Source: J089 sp964535735
GTDB taxonomy: Bacteria > Fidelibacterota > Marinisomatia > Marinisomatales > J089
Assembly (NCBI GenBank): GCA_964535735.1
Contig: CAZHTM010000002.1
Coordinates: 49,565-113,564 of the forward strand
Direction: 5' to 3'
Length of the DNA stretch: 64,000 nt
Positions within the stretch are counted from its first letter, which is position 1. Each line of letters starts with the position of its first letter. Below the pieces are notes generated by a model. The model was not told where the DNA came from, did no database searches, and was given only the letters and a program-made list of their open reading frames with translations. This document shows positions 17,090 through 26,275 of the stretch, piece after piece. The position numbers and the translations under genes are program-made.

Positions 17090-18634
17090 ATGAATCGAAA
17101 AGCAGCCGGATTAATCGCCTTTGGAATCATTGTATTCATTTTGTACGCTTTTGGAATCGATTTCTTCAACGCCGTGTGGACCTTCCCATCACGACGCGCT
17201 GTCCCATTGATGGTTCTGGCGCTAGTGGGAACCGGTGTATTTACAACAATTAAATTAGGATTTCCCCAGATTCGGTATTTCTGGCATGGTATTCAAGTAA
17301 CCCGTGGGATTTATGATAATCCGGAAGATGCAGGCGATTTAAACCATTTTCGCGCCCTTTCCACCGCTCTTTCCGCCACGGTTGGCATCGGCAATATTGC
17401 TGGTGTGGCAACAGCATTGTACTATGGAGGACCGGGAGCCATTTTCTGGATGTGGGTTACCGCCTTTTTTGGAACCACCCTTAAATTCGCTGAAAGCACC
17501 CTTTCGTTAAAATACCGTACCGTGGATGAACATGGCTTCACCCATGGAGGGCCCATGTACACGATCGAACGGGGACTGGGAAAAAATTGGCGCTGGCTGG
17601 CGGTAGCCTTTGCGGCGTTTGCCATCATTTGTTCTTTTGCTACAGGTAATGCGATCCAGTCATTTACGGTTTCCGATCAAATCTATTCTGAATTTTCTCA
17701 TGTGTTGGGTACGGAACATTTCCTCACCTACAAACATCAGATATGGGCTGGCTTTTCGGTGTCTTGGGAGCAAGTTATTAATGGTCTGGTGATGGCGGGG
17801 ATTGTGGCCTTGGTTATCATTGGAGGAATCCGACGGATCGGTCGCGTCACGGGATACCTGGCGCCCATCATGGCAGTGATTTATGTGGTTTCCGCTCTAC
17901 TGATTTTGGTAGCTCATATTCCTAACCTGGGGGAAAGTTTTAAAATGATTTTCACCATGGCCTTTAATCCTCCCGCTCAAATTTCCGGTATCGGTGGTGG
18001 GACGTTCCTGGTGGTTATGAACACAATGCTCTGGGGTATTAAACGCGGTCTTTATTCCAACGAAGCCGGCCAGGGAAGTGCCGCCATCGCCCACTCCACT
18101 GCCAAAACCAAATACCCTGTCCGTGAAGGAGCCGTTGCTATGTTAGGCCCCTTCATTGACACGATAATTATTTGTTCCCTCACCGGTCTTTCGATTATCG
18201 TCACGGGAGCCTGGCATCATACGGAATTCTACGTCAATCGCATCGATCCCAATTTCACGGGCCAATTACTGAACAGCAGTTTGCTCACATCATTTGCGTT
18301 CAAAGAAGGCCTGTCCTGGCTCTTTGGATATGGTGACAAAATCATTACGCTATCCGTCCTACTATTTGCCGTGTCCACGGCTATCAGTTGGTCCTTCTAT
18401 GGCGACCGCGCCACGGATTACCTCTTTGGCGAACGGGCTATCCTTCCCTATAAATGGATTTACGTCCTCTTTATCTTCATCGGTGGTATCGCTGAATTGG
18501 AACCCATCTGGGCCTTTGGCGACGCAGCGCTTGGTTTCATGACTTTTCCCAATCTGATCTCACTCATTCTTCTTTCTGGTGTGCTGAAAAAAATGACCAA
18601 GGACTACTTTAAAAAGGATTGGAAAAGCCTTTGA
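17090..18634 (+). CDS. Sodium:alanine symporter family protein (AGCS)
   Basis: Sodium-coupled uptake of alanine, glycine or a related amino acid across the inner membrane. It is 514 residues and strongly hydrophobic with about 11 membrane segments. ALSATVGIGNIAGVATALYYGGPGAIFWMW (written here as one family signature region, residues about 94-123) includes the G-x-GN-I-xG motif. MLWGIKRGLYSNEAGQGSAAIAHS is the other AGCS hallmark. A Shine-Dalgarno GAGG lies 6 bp before ATG 17090. The stop overlaps the start of the next gene. Confidence 0.93.
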   Translation: MNRKAAGLIAFGIIVFILYAFGIDFFNAVWTFPSRRAVPLMVLALVGTGVFTTIKLGFPQIRYFWHGIQVTRGIYDNPEDAGDLNHFRALSTALSATVGIGNIAGVATALYYGGPGAIFWMWVTAFFGTTLKFAESTLSLKYRTVDEHGFTHGGPMYTIERGLGKNWRWLAVAFAAFAIICSFATGNAIQSFTVSDQIYSEFSHVLGTEHFLTYKHQIWAGFSVSWEQVINGLVMAGIVALVIIGGIRRIGRVTGYLAPIMAVIYVVSALLILVAHIPNLGESFKMIFTMAFNPPAQISGIGGGTFLVVMNTMLWGIKRGLYSNEAGQGSAAIAHSTAKTKYPVREGAVAMLGPFIDTIIICSLTGLSIIVTGAWHHTEFYVNRIDPNFTGQLLNSSLLTSFAFKEGLSWLFGYGDKIITLSVLLFAVSTAISWSFYGDRATDYLFGERAILPYKWIYVLFIFIGGIAELEPIWAFGDAALGFMTFPNLISLILLSGVLKKMTKDYFKKDWKSL

Positions 18635-19449
18635 ACCTACAATCCGGTGAAATAAAAGACCTGCTGAACAGTGCCAGGGAATTCGCGCAGGAAGCAAGCC
18701 GTATTCTGATCTCTCGCGCTCAGAATATTGCTCAGATTGATTACAAAGGTCGGACCGATTTAGTCACTGATGTGGATCGTGAATCGGAAGCGCTCCTTGT
18801 GGAGCGCATCCGCAACCGCTACCCTGACCATGGTATTTTGGCGGAAGAGAGCGGACAAGTACATAGTGTTTCAGAAATAACCTGGGTCATTGATCCCCTG
18901 GACGGGACAACCAATTTCGTCCACGGATATCCTGCCTGGGGTGTATCCGTAGCCGTCACCTGGAATAAGGACCCCATCGTGGGTGTGATAACCGAACTTC
19001 CGGCGAATCACCTATATTCGGCCATGATCGAAGGCGGTGCTTGGTGTGATGATTCTCCGATTCAGGTTTCCCGTCCTGAATCCCTGGAGAAATCATTGTT
19101 GGTTACGGGATTCGGTTACGAGCATGGCGATATTTGGCACAAGAACATGAATTTGTTTCGTACGTTTACCGATCGAACACAGGGCGTCCGCCGGTTAGGA
19201 TCGGCCGCCATTGATTGTTGTCACGCTGCCTCAGGAATCGTGGATGGATATTGGGAATTGGATATAAAACCCTGGGATATTGCCGCCGGGGTCTGTATTG
19301 CGCGTGAAGCAGGTGCCAGGGTATCCACCCCCGGTCATGATGGTATCTCTATATTTCAAGGTAACATTCTGATCGCATCGCCCACGATCTACGACGTTAT
19401 GGCTTTGACGATACGAAACGAATTGTCAGCGCGTCGTGAAGCGCCCTAG
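18631..19449 (+). CDS. Inositol-1-monophosphatase family protein
   Basis: Magnesium-dependent sugar/inositol phosphate phosphatase. The three metal-site motifs are seen: ILAEESG (Glu), WVIDPLDGTTNFVHGYPAW (Asp-Pro-Leu-Asp-Gly-Thr) and WDIAAGVCIAREAGA. I place the start at TTG 18631, which overlaps the symporter stop (TTGA) and has GGA 7 bp upstream; an in-frame TTG at 18619 is possible. Length 272 residues, usual for SuhB-type enzymes. The 3' end overlaps the convergent FAH gene by 24 bp. Confidence 0.9.
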   Translation: MNLQSGEIKDLLNSAREFAQEASRILISRAQNIAQIDYKGRTDLVTDVDRESEALLVERIRNRYPDHGILAEESGQVHSVSEITWVIDPLDGTTNFVHGYPAWGVSVAVTWNKDPIVGVITELPANHLYSAMIEGGAWCDDSPIQVSRPESLEKSLLVTGFGYEHGDIWHKNMNLFRTFTDRTQGVRRLGSAAIDCCHAASGIVDGYWELDIKPWDIAAGVCIAREAGARVSTPGHDGISIFQGNILIASPTIYDVMALTIRNELSARREAP

Positions 19450-20076
19450 CGTTTCGTTTCCCAACCCTAACGTCAATTCCTGACCTGGTTTCAAGGGTCC
19501 TACACCTTCGGGCGTTCCGGTATAAATCATATCCCCAGGGTAAAATGTACTAAAACTTGAAATCTCGGCAATTAATCTGGGAATGGAAAAAATCATTTCA
19601 TTTAAACGGCCTTGCTGAACTTGATGATGATTCGCTTCCAACCAGAAAGGCGCTTCCCACCGCTTCAGATCCGGGTTGTGGAACAAGGTGACAACCGCTG
19701 ATTGATGAAAACTTTTGGACCGAAACCAAGGAAGCCTTTTCGATTTGAATTCGGATTGCAGATCACGAAGGGTTAAGTCCAGTCCCAACGCCAGTCCACT
19801 CACGTAATCCCATCCCTCCGATTCCGGAATATCAACCCCTGCTTTTCCAATAAGCACCACCACTTCCAATTCGTGATGTACAACTCCTTGTGAAGGCAGT
19901 TGAAGGATGGGTCCCTGTGTGAAGGCACTGGCGGCCTTTGAGAAAATAACAGGATGTTCAGGAACCGACGCCCCCATCTCCCGGGCGTGATTCCGGTAGT
20001 TTCGTCCAATACAATAAATGGTTCCTACTCGATAGGATTGTCCATCCGGCCCTAAAAGTTCAGGTAGACTTAACAT
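19426..20076 (-). CDS. Fumarylacetoacetate hydrolase family protein
   Basis: FAH-family enzymes cleave carbon-carbon bonds of, or decarboxylate, small keto acids such as fumarylpyruvate or oxaloacetate. Seen: IYCIGRNYRNHAREMG (family opening), FSKAASAF, VVHHELEVVVLIGKAG with the Glu-x-Glu metal site, and GLDLTLRDLQ with a metal Asp. The C-terminus has DMIYTGTPEGVGPLKPG. At 216 residues it is the short single-domain form. Substrate cannot be told. It overlaps the PurL-like gene by 7 bp. Confidence 0.88.
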   Translation of the reverse strand: MLSLPELLGPDGQSYRVGTIYCIGRNYRNHAREMGASVPEHPVIFSKAASAFTQGPILQLPSQGVVHHELEVVVLIGKAGVDIPESEGWDYVSGLALGLDLTLRDLQSEFKSKRLPWFRSKSFHQSAVVTLFHNPDLKRWEAPFWLEANHHQVQQGRLNEMIFSIPRLIAEISSFSTFYPGDMIYTGTPEGVGPLKPGQELTLGLGNETLGRFTTR

Positions 20077-21920
20077 GACCGCAGCTGATCCACAGGAAGA
20101 TTAATTAATTGGTTAAAGGTGAAACGCCCGGTAGTAGTCACCCGACCAATGGTAGTGGATGTAACGCCGATATTCATACAGATTCGCTCAAACTCCATGA
20201 TATCATTTTCGCCCAAGGTGATCATCACCAATCCCTGGGTTTCTCCAAACATCAATTCATCATCCCGTAATTTTCGTGATAAATGTATGCGTGCTCCCAG
20301 ACCTTCGGGACTGCTTAATAATGCCTGTACTGCCGCCACTGAGAGCCCGCCCGGGCCGACCGAAATGGCTGACTTGATAAGTCCGCTTTCAATGCCTTGC
20401 AGGACCACTTCCTGTATTCGTGTTTCCATCGCCATATCCACAACCGGAATCGGTCCCCCTGTCTTATCGTAAATTTCACGAAGAAAGATACTACCGCCCA
20501 ATTCCCCGCGGTGGCTCCCAAGAAGAGAAATAAAATCGCCATCATCCTTAAACCCTGGATCCATTAACGATTGGGTTGCCTTAATTTGGGCATGCACGCT
20601 GCATTGAAGATCAATTCCTTTATCCATAGGATTCAGATCACGGGATAGAATGCTAAGCCCTAAACGTTGCGTGGTAGAATCCATGGCCTCCAATAAATGT
20701 AGCCCTTTCCACAGTTCATCTCTCTCCGGATCCGGCAACCAAAGATTCAGTTGTACGAATTGCGCTTTAATGCCCAAACATGTTAAGCGTCGGACAGCAT
20801 TGGCGAGCATGAGTTGTCCGCCTGTCTTTGGGTCCACTGGAAGAAAATAATCATTGTCTGGAACAGCCGATATCCAACGAGATGTATCCGGTAATGGTAC
20901 AATCCCCACCTTTTGATGACGTTCAGCTTGAACCGTATGTAATTCCGGTTCCCGGGAGCGCACAGCCCTCAACACCTGGATTAGCGTTTGATTCCAGTCC
21001 AAGGATGTTTTCAAGTCCTGAAAACTCCAATCCGACGATAATGCGGGAAACGTTATGGACGCTCCATGCGTAAAACTCTTTTTCGTAAAGTCAAAAGCTT
21101 CCCGAGGGAGTTGAATGGATGGTGTTTCACAATGAATTTCTGGGTGGGTCTGAAATGTGCCTGAAGCGAGGGGAGCTGGTAATCCAGCTCTGGTTAAACG
21201 GGAGGCAACTGTTCCTGCTCCCTCGGTCCACCATACAAATAATCCAGGACCGGAATAATCGAATAAGGGTGTTAGTCCCGGTTCCAATATCCTGATACCC
21301 ATTTGCGATTCAAGCATGAATTGAATCAGACCATCCAGGCAATTCTCCTCAAATATCAGTGTATTTATATCCGAAGGTATATCTTTCGTTTGTTTGAATG
21401 ATTTAATGGGAATCACCAGCCAATGGTCTTCTTCCTGGGGATGCGAGTAAGATATTGGTTCCGTGGAATAAATAGAATACAAACCATGCCCCGGATTATG
21501 AGATTCCTTGAGCGTCCAGTGTATTTGACTATGCTTCAGCTTTTTATTTCGCCGGTGTGCATGGGTTTCATTAATAATGAGCTCTTCAAAAAGAATGTCC
21601 GCTTTACTGCGCCATAATTCCGAATCATTATTATCTTTTATAGATGAGGTTAATGAGTGTGATTTAATGTATAATGTTAGATTCTCATCTAACTCGCACT
21701 GATTAGTGATGGCCGATTTCGCCACCGCATCCATTCTATCCAGCGCTTCGTAATACGGTCTATGAACCAATCGTTTTCGGTTAAACCAAGCCAGTAATTC
21801 CAGTTCCGACGGATTGGGATTGCGCCCCAATATCGATTCAATGGCTTGTATATCTTTATCGATTAAGGTTTTTACTATTGGCTTATCGTCGTTCATAGGT
21901 AATCGATAATTGCAATTCAT
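20070..21920 (-). CDS. Divergent PurL-like (FGAM synthase II family) protein
   Basis: 616 residues, similar in length to PurL, the ATP-dependent amidine-forming step of purine synthesis. Recognisable are ILGRNPNPSELELLAWFN (N-terminus), YFLPVDPKTGGQLMLANAVRRLTCLG, GSHRGELGGSIFLREIY, SVGPGGLSVAAVQALL and the tail DDELMFGETQGLVMITL. The usual HNHPS and GGRTGRDGI ATP-site motifs are not seen, and the DVSDGG motif reads SVGPGG. It is probably a degenerate or repurposed paralogue. ATG 21896 is an alternative start that shortens the overlap with recX. Confidence 0.65.
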   Translation of the reverse strand: MNCNYRLPMNDDKPIVKTLIDKDIQAIESILGRNPNPSELELLAWFNRKRLVHRPYYEALDRMDAVAKSAITNQCELDENLTLYIKSHSLTSSIKDNNDSELWRSKADILFEELIINETHAHRRNKKLKHSQIHWTLKESHNPGHGLYSIYSTEPISYSHPQEEDHWLVIPIKSFKQTKDIPSDINTLIFEENCLDGLIQFMLESQMGIRILEPGLTPLFDYSGPGLFVWWTEGAGTVASRLTRAGLPAPLASGTFQTHPEIHCETPSIQLPREAFDFTKKSFTHGASITFPALSSDWSFQDLKTSLDWNQTLIQVLRAVRSREPELHTVQAERHQKVGIVPLPDTSRWISAVPDNDYFLPVDPKTGGQLMLANAVRRLTCLGIKAQFVQLNLWLPDPERDELWKGLHLLEAMDSTTQRLGLSILSRDLNPMDKGIDLQCSVHAQIKATQSLMDPGFKDDGDFISLLGSHRGELGGSIFLREIYDKTGGPIPVVDMAMETRIQEVVLQGIESGLIKSAISVGPGGLSVAAVQALLSSPEGLGARIHLSRKLRDDELMFGETQGLVMITLGENDIMEFERICMNIGVTSTTIGRVTTTGRFTFNQLINLPVDQLRSC

Positions 21921-22377
21921 TAAAAATGGGTTGTATACGTTCCCAGCTATATCCTTTCCGCTGGAGGAATGTGATTATTTTTTGGGCGTCTCGTCCTGAT
22001 ATTTCGGAACGGACTGATAGCCCCTTTTTCGCCAACCAATCGCGAATAAGGCCGTCCACGGGCCATTCCTCATATACCTGAAACAAAATGGATTGAACTA
22101 AACTCTTTTCCAGACCGAACTCGTTTAATTTCCGCGAAAGAAGGGTAGGACCGATCTTTCGTAGCCGAACCTGATCCCGCGCATACGCCAATCCAAATTT
22201 CTTGTCGTCAATATACCCTTTTTCGGTCAGATCAGCGACAACCCGATGAACCCGATCCGCGTCATATCCCTTCTCCGTCAACCTTCGAATCAACTCCGCC
22301 TGACTACGGGGGCGGTAGGACATGAGACGGAACGCGGAATCTTTAATAGACTGATCGTCAGGCGTAGTTTTTTCCAC
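21883..22377 (-). CDS. recX: RecA regulatory protein RecX
   Basis: Binds RecA filaments and modulates their activity. Helical repeats of the family are seen: AFRLMSYRPRSQAELIRRLTEKGYD, VVADLTEKGYIDDKKFGLAYARD and GPTLLSRKLNEFGL. 164 residues, a normal length. It lies 34 bp downstream of recA on the same strand, the classical arrangement. Confidence 0.93.
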   Translation of the reverse strand: MEKTTPDDQSIKDSAFRLMSYRPRSQAELIRRLTEKGYDADRVHRVVADLTEKGYIDDKKFGLAYARDQVRLRKIGPTLLSRKLNEFGLEKSLVQSILFQVYEEWPVDGLIRDWLAKKGLSVRSEISGRDAQKIITFLQRKGYSWERIQPIFNELQLSITYERR

Positions 22378-22411
22378 TAATTTGGAATCGCTGTCGTCAA
22401 TGATATTGGTA

Positions 22412-23431
22412 CTATTTGTCTTCGCTTTCGGTGGTTTCCAGACCCATGAAGGCTTTTACTTTCTGAACGATTTCTTTCATAATAGAAGGATTGTCCCGTA
22501 GAAATGTTTTGGCGTTTTCCCGTCCCTGGCCGATTTTCATGTCACCGTAAGAATACCAGGCGCCGGTTTTTTGTACAATATCGCCTTGCAAAGCCAAATC
22601 GATGATATCGCCTTCATAGGAAATGCCGGAACCGTACATCAGATCAAATTCCGTCTGCTTGAAAGGTGGAGCGACTTTGTTTTTCACCACTTTCACGCGG
22701 ACCCGACTCCCTACACTGTTACTCCCTTCTTTAATCGTAGTTACGCGCCGGATTTCCAATCGTATCGAGGTGTAAAATTTCAGCGCCCGACCGCCGGGAG
22801 TAGTTTCCGGATTTCCGAACATGACACCGATCTTTTCCCTAATCTGATTAATAAAGATTACCGTCGTATTGGAACGGTGTACGGTGGCCGTAAGTTTTCG
22901 GAGCGCCTGAGACATGAGTCGGGCTTGAAGACCAACATGAGAATCGCCCATCTCTCCGTCCAATTCAGCCTTAGGTACCAGAGCGGCCACGGAATCGATC
23001 ACGATCACATCCAGAGCTCCGCTCCGGACCAGGGTTTCCGTTATTTCCAGAGCTTGTTCACCTGAATCAGGTTGAGACACCAGAAGCTCATCAGTATCAA
23101 CTCCCAGTTTTGTGGCATACTGGGGATCCAGGGCATGCTCGGCGTCAATAAAAGCGGCGTAGCCACCGTTTTTTTGAGCTTCCGCAACAATGTGCAACGC
23201 TAACGTCGTTTTCCCCGACGATTCCGGTCCATAGATTTCAATGATCCGGCCACGAGGTATCCCCCCCACGCCAAGGGCCACATCGAGCGATAAACTACCG
23301 GTTGAAATGACATTACCGAACCACGTGGGGGTATCACTCCCCAACCTCATAATTGATCCTTTACCAAACTGGCGATCTACCTGGCCAATGGCCAGTTCAA
23401 GTGCTTTGGCTTTCTTGTCATCTTTCGCCAT
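22412..23431 (-). CDS. recA: Recombinase RecA
   Basis: ATP-dependent strand-exchange protein and SOS co-protease. Walker A GPESSGKTTLALH, Walker B VIVIDSVAALVPK, L1/L2 loops (GDSHVGLQARLMSQALRKL; NQIREKIGVMFGNPETTPGG) and the C-terminal region are all intact in 339 residues. It lies between thpR (2 bp upstream) and recX. No clear LexA-type operator was noticed in the short spacer, so the promoter is likely further upstream in the cinA-thpR operon. Confidence 0.98.
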   Translation of the reverse strand: MAKDDKKAKALELAIGQVDRQFGKGSIMRLGSDTPTWFGNVISTGSLSLDVALGVGGIPRGRIIEIYGPESSGKTTLALHIVAEAQKNGGYAAFIDAEHALDPQYATKLGVDTDELLVSQPDSGEQALEITETLVRSGALDVIVIDSVAALVPKAELDGEMGDSHVGLQARLMSQALRKLTATVHRSNTTVIFINQIREKIGVMFGNPETTPGGRALKFYTSIRLEIRRVTTIKEGSNSVGSRVRVKVVKNKVAPPFKQTEFDLMYGSGISYEGDIIDLALQGDIVQKTGAWYSYGDMKIGQGRENAKTFLRDNPSIMKEIVQKVKAFMGLETTESEDK

Positions 23432-23433
23432 AA

Positions 23434-24018
23434 TTAATGCTCCTTTACGCTAAGTTTATGGGTTTTCAGGATACTGTACACCGGCCCATCAGGGAATAAT
23501 TCACTGCTCATGAAATGGATACGGGCGACCTGAAATGGAATTGGTGAATATTCCGTATGTAAGAATTGTGTGATGTCAGGAGTCCACTTCGGGGGATATT
23601 TAATCCGTCCAATGGTAATATGCGGCTGATAGTCCTGGTCATCAGCCGGAAACCCTAAAGGCTCCAGGGCCGAATTGATATTGTTCACAAGCGCGGATAT
23701 TCTGGATTGATTTTCCGTCACGCCCAGCCATAATACTCGTGGACGTTCCGGTACCGGGAAACAACCCGTCCCTTGAATAACCGAATCAAACGCTATTTCA
23801 TTGGCTAAGGTTTTCTCCACCGCTTCATTGATGGCGGGTATGGATTCTCGCGGAGTGTGGCCGAGAAATTTCAGAGTCAAATGGATTTGTCCTGGCCGGA
23901 CCCAATTCATTCGTCCTTTTTTCAAGTCCAGCGTCGTTTTTAACATTTTCTGGACATCAATAACGGTTGTGGGAACCCGAACCGCCAGAAAGGTTCTTAA
24001 AAGTTTACTGTCGCTCAT
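23434..24018 (-). CDS. thpR: RNA 2',3'-cyclic phosphodiesterase ThpR (LigT)
   Basis: Two-H phosphoesterase that hydrolyses 2',3'-cyclic phosphate ends of RNA. The two HxT/Sx motifs are present: HLTLKFLGH (about residue 46) and HITIGRIKYPP (about 130). The N-terminus LRTFLAVRVP is typical. 194 residues. Overlaps cinA by 14 bp; cinA-thpR-recA-recX order is common in several phyla and in competence regulons. Confidence 0.93.
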   Translation of the reverse strand: MSDSKLLRTFLAVRVPTTVIDVQKMLKTTLDLKKGRMNWVRPGQIHLTLKFLGHTPRESIPAINEAVEKTLANEIAFDSVIQGTGCFPVPERPRVLWLGVTENQSRISALVNNINSALEPLGFPADDQDYQPHITIGRIKYPPKWTPDITQFLHTEYSPIPFQVARIHFMSSELFPDGPVYSILKTHKLSVKEH

Positions 24019-25228
24019 TTAACCACTTTCTTAACATGTTCAGCGCCGCCTGGGTGCTGAGTAGTTTATTGGTTTCCCGATCAATTGTGAATTGAAATTT
24101 TTTGGCAATCGTCCCCGCTTCAACCGCCAACCCGATATACACTAGGCCAACGGGTTTTTCCTTGGTCCCCCCTCCTGGCCCCGCAATCCCGGTGATTCCG
24201 ATACCCACATCAGCACCGGTGTTTCGACGGACACCCGCGGCCATTTCCCGGACGGTTTCTTCACTCACGGCACCATGTGTTTCCAACGTGGCGGGTTTTA
24301 CATCCAGTAGTTTCATCTTTAACGCATTGCTGTAGGTAACCAATCCCCCTAAGAAATATTCTGAACTACCAGGCGTATTGGTGAGTCGGTGACTTAGCAA
24401 GCCTCCCGTACAGGATTCAGCCACCGCCAATGTAAGACCAAACGCCTTCAATTGATTTCCCAACACCACTTCCAGGGTTTGATCATCCACCCCATAGAAA
24501 TAAGGTTTAATCGTTGGAAAAATTCGTCGTTCCAAAGATTCGATCCAGGTCATGTTATCGCTGGTCATGCGAATATCCACACCGGTAATTTGAGGTAAAA
24601 ACGCAACTGACACTTGGTGCTCTGCTGCTTTTAAGTCCATGCTAATTTTCTCCGCCAAGGCTGATTCGGGGATCCCTGTGGTTCTCAGCGTTTTCACATG
24701 GATTTCTTCACTGGAATTGGCTTTGATCCAGGGTAGGATGGTTCCAGACATCATGGCTTTCATCTCCCGTGGTACCCCTGGAAGACAAAAATAATGCTTT
24801 CCTTGTTGTTCGTAATGAAGTCCGCGAGCTGTACCCATGGGATTAGGAATTGGAAATCCCTTTCCAGGTCGTAAGGCCTGATTCCGGTTGAGTTGCGGGA
24901 TCCCTCGTCCAAATCGTTTAAATCGCGCTTCAAGCTGGGACCAATAGTCCTCATCAAATACCGGTTTATCATTGAAATAGATATAAAAAGCCGATGCAGT
25001 TAAATCGTCATGGGTAGGTCCCAGGCCTCCGGTAGTAATAATGACCTGTACCAACGGGGATACCTCATCCAGAGCATTAAGGATCGCATCGGTGGAATCT
25101 TCGATCGTGATATGTTTAATCACTCTCCCCCCCACTTTGCTCACTTCCTGACCGATCCAGGCCGCATTGGTATCCACGGTAAAGCCACTTAACAATTCAT
25201 GTCCAATTGTAATTAATCCAACATTCAT
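24005..25228 (-). CDS. cinA: CinA family nicotinamide-nucleotide amidase / competence-damage protein
   Basis: Bifunctional NMN deamidase and ADP-ribose pyrophosphatase-type protein of NAD recycling, linked with competence. The N-terminal MoeA-like domain has GLITIGHELLSGFTVDTNAAWIG and TTGGLGPTHDD. The C-terminal PncC domain has AVAESCTGGLLSHRLT and GITGIAGPGGGTKEKPVGLVYI. I choose ATG 25228 (MNVGLITIG), which forms a 4-bp ATGA overlap with pgpA, over an upstream in-frame ATG at 25258 inside pgpA. 407 residues. Confidence 0.93.
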   Translation of the reverse strand: MNVGLITIGHELLSGFTVDTNAAWIGQEVSKVGGRVIKHITIEDSTDAILNALDEVSPLVQVIITTGGLGPTHDDLTASAFYIYFNDKPVFDEDYWSQLEARFKRFGRGIPQLNRNQALRPGKGFPIPNPMGTARGLHYEQQGKHYFCLPGVPREMKAMMSGTILPWIKANSSEEIHVKTLRTTGIPESALAEKISMDLKAAEHQVSVAFLPQITGVDIRMTSDNMTWIESLERRIFPTIKPYFYGVDDQTLEVVLGNQLKAFGLTLAVAESCTGGLLSHRLTNTPGSSEYFLGGLVTYSNALKMKLLDVKPATLETHGAVSEETVREMAAGVRRNTGADVGIGITGIAGPGGGTKEKPVGLVYIGLAVEAGTIAKKFQFTIDRETNKLLSTQAALNMLRKWLNERQ

Positions 25229-25728
25229 GACAACCCCCAAAAAACCAGTTGAATACATAAAAAGGCCATCACTCCTGCCACCACATCATCCAGCATTACG
25301 CCCCAGCCTCCTGAGCGTTGATCAAATTTACGCACCGGCCAGGGTTTCCAAATATCGAATAGTCTAAAGAATAAAAACGCACCCAGACCAAATAGAAAGT
25401 TACGGGGCAGGAACCAACACGCTATCCATTGCCCTACCCATTCATCAATGACCACCATGCCTGGGTCGCTCTTATTCAAGGCAAGTTCCGTTTTCTCACT
25501 GGAGACCACACCCACAAAAAATAGAAAGACCGTCGCTAGAATGAATACGAACTGCGATATATAGGGAATAATTAAAAACCAAGCCAGGAATGCCGCCAAG
25601 CTACCCCAGGTTCCCGGAGCCAATGGCAAATAACCTACATACCCAACCGTGGACAGGGCTTCAAACCAACGAAATCTTTTCAAGTGTGATTCATCGAATG
25701 AACTGGCGGATCGATCGCCGGTTATCAA
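25225..25728 (-). CDS. pgpA: Phosphatidylglycerophosphatase A
   Basis: Dephosphorylates phosphatidylglycerol phosphate to phosphatidylglycerol at the inner membrane. Conserved YLPLAPGTWGSLAAF and VVIDEWVGQWIACWF segments are present, with the C-terminal GGWGVMLDDVVAGVMAF. 167 residues and several hydrophobic helices. It sits directly after pgsA, which makes the substrate, and overlaps it by 38 bp. Confidence 0.92.
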   Translation of the reverse strand: MITGDRSASSFDESHLKRFRWFEALSTVGYVGYLPLAPGTWGSLAAFLAWFLIIPYISQFVFILATVFLFFVGVVSSEKTELALNKSDPGMVVIDEWVGQWIACWFLPRNFLFGLGAFLFFRLFDIWKPWPVRKFDQRSGGWGVMLDDVVAGVMAFLCIQLVFWGLS

Positions 25729-26275
25729 AAATGTACATAATGCCCGTATAGACCGTAAATAACGATACGAAGAGCATGAAATAATAAATAATGTGATAGT
25801 GGCGAATAAATTGGATGACCATCAATAAACTGTCATTATGAAAACCCCGGATACCTATAAACAAAAGAATGAAAATAATAATCGAAATTTGAACTGTGGT
25901 TTTCACTTTAGCAATTTTGCTGGTGAGCATGGTAAATCCTTTATACTCCATGGCCATCCGTAACCCGGTAACAAATAAATCTCTGAAGATCACCAAAAAC
26001 ACCATCCAATATTCCACTAGTCCTAGTATGGCAAACGAAATAAAAGCAGAACTGACCAAAATTTTATCCGCCAGCGGATCTAAAAACTGTCCCTGGGGCG
26101 TAACTACATTATATTTCCGAGCCAAGTATCCGTCATAAGCGTCGGTGATGGACGCAATAATGAACACAACCAAAGCCCCCAAATTGGCATTGGGTTTATT
26201 CGAAAAAAGCAAAATGATAAATACCGGCGTCAGTAATATTCTGAGAATAGTCAGGATATTTGGTAGAGATTTCAT
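25691..26275 (-). CDS. pgsA: CDP-diacylglycerol--glycerol-3-phosphate 3-phosphatidyltransferase
   Basis: Makes phosphatidylglycerol phosphate from CDP-diacylglycerol and glycerol 3-phosphate. The CDP-alcohol phosphotransferase motif is complete: DAYDGYLARK then QGQFLDPLADK (D-x-x-DG-x-x-AR...G-x-x-x-D-x-x-x-D). N-terminus LPNILTILRILLTPVF and multiple membrane segments are typical. 194 residues. The start overlaps recR by 4 bp. Confidence 0.94.
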   Translation of the reverse strand: MKSLPNILTILRILLTPVFIILLFSNKPNANLGALVVFIIASITDAYDGYLARKYNVVTPQGQFLDPLADKILVSSAFISFAILGLVEYWMVFLVIFRDLFVTGLRMAMEYKGFTMLTSKIAKVKTTVQISIIIFILLFIGIRGFHNDSLLMVIQFIRHYHIIYYFMLFVSLFTVYTGIMYIFDNRRSIRQFIR

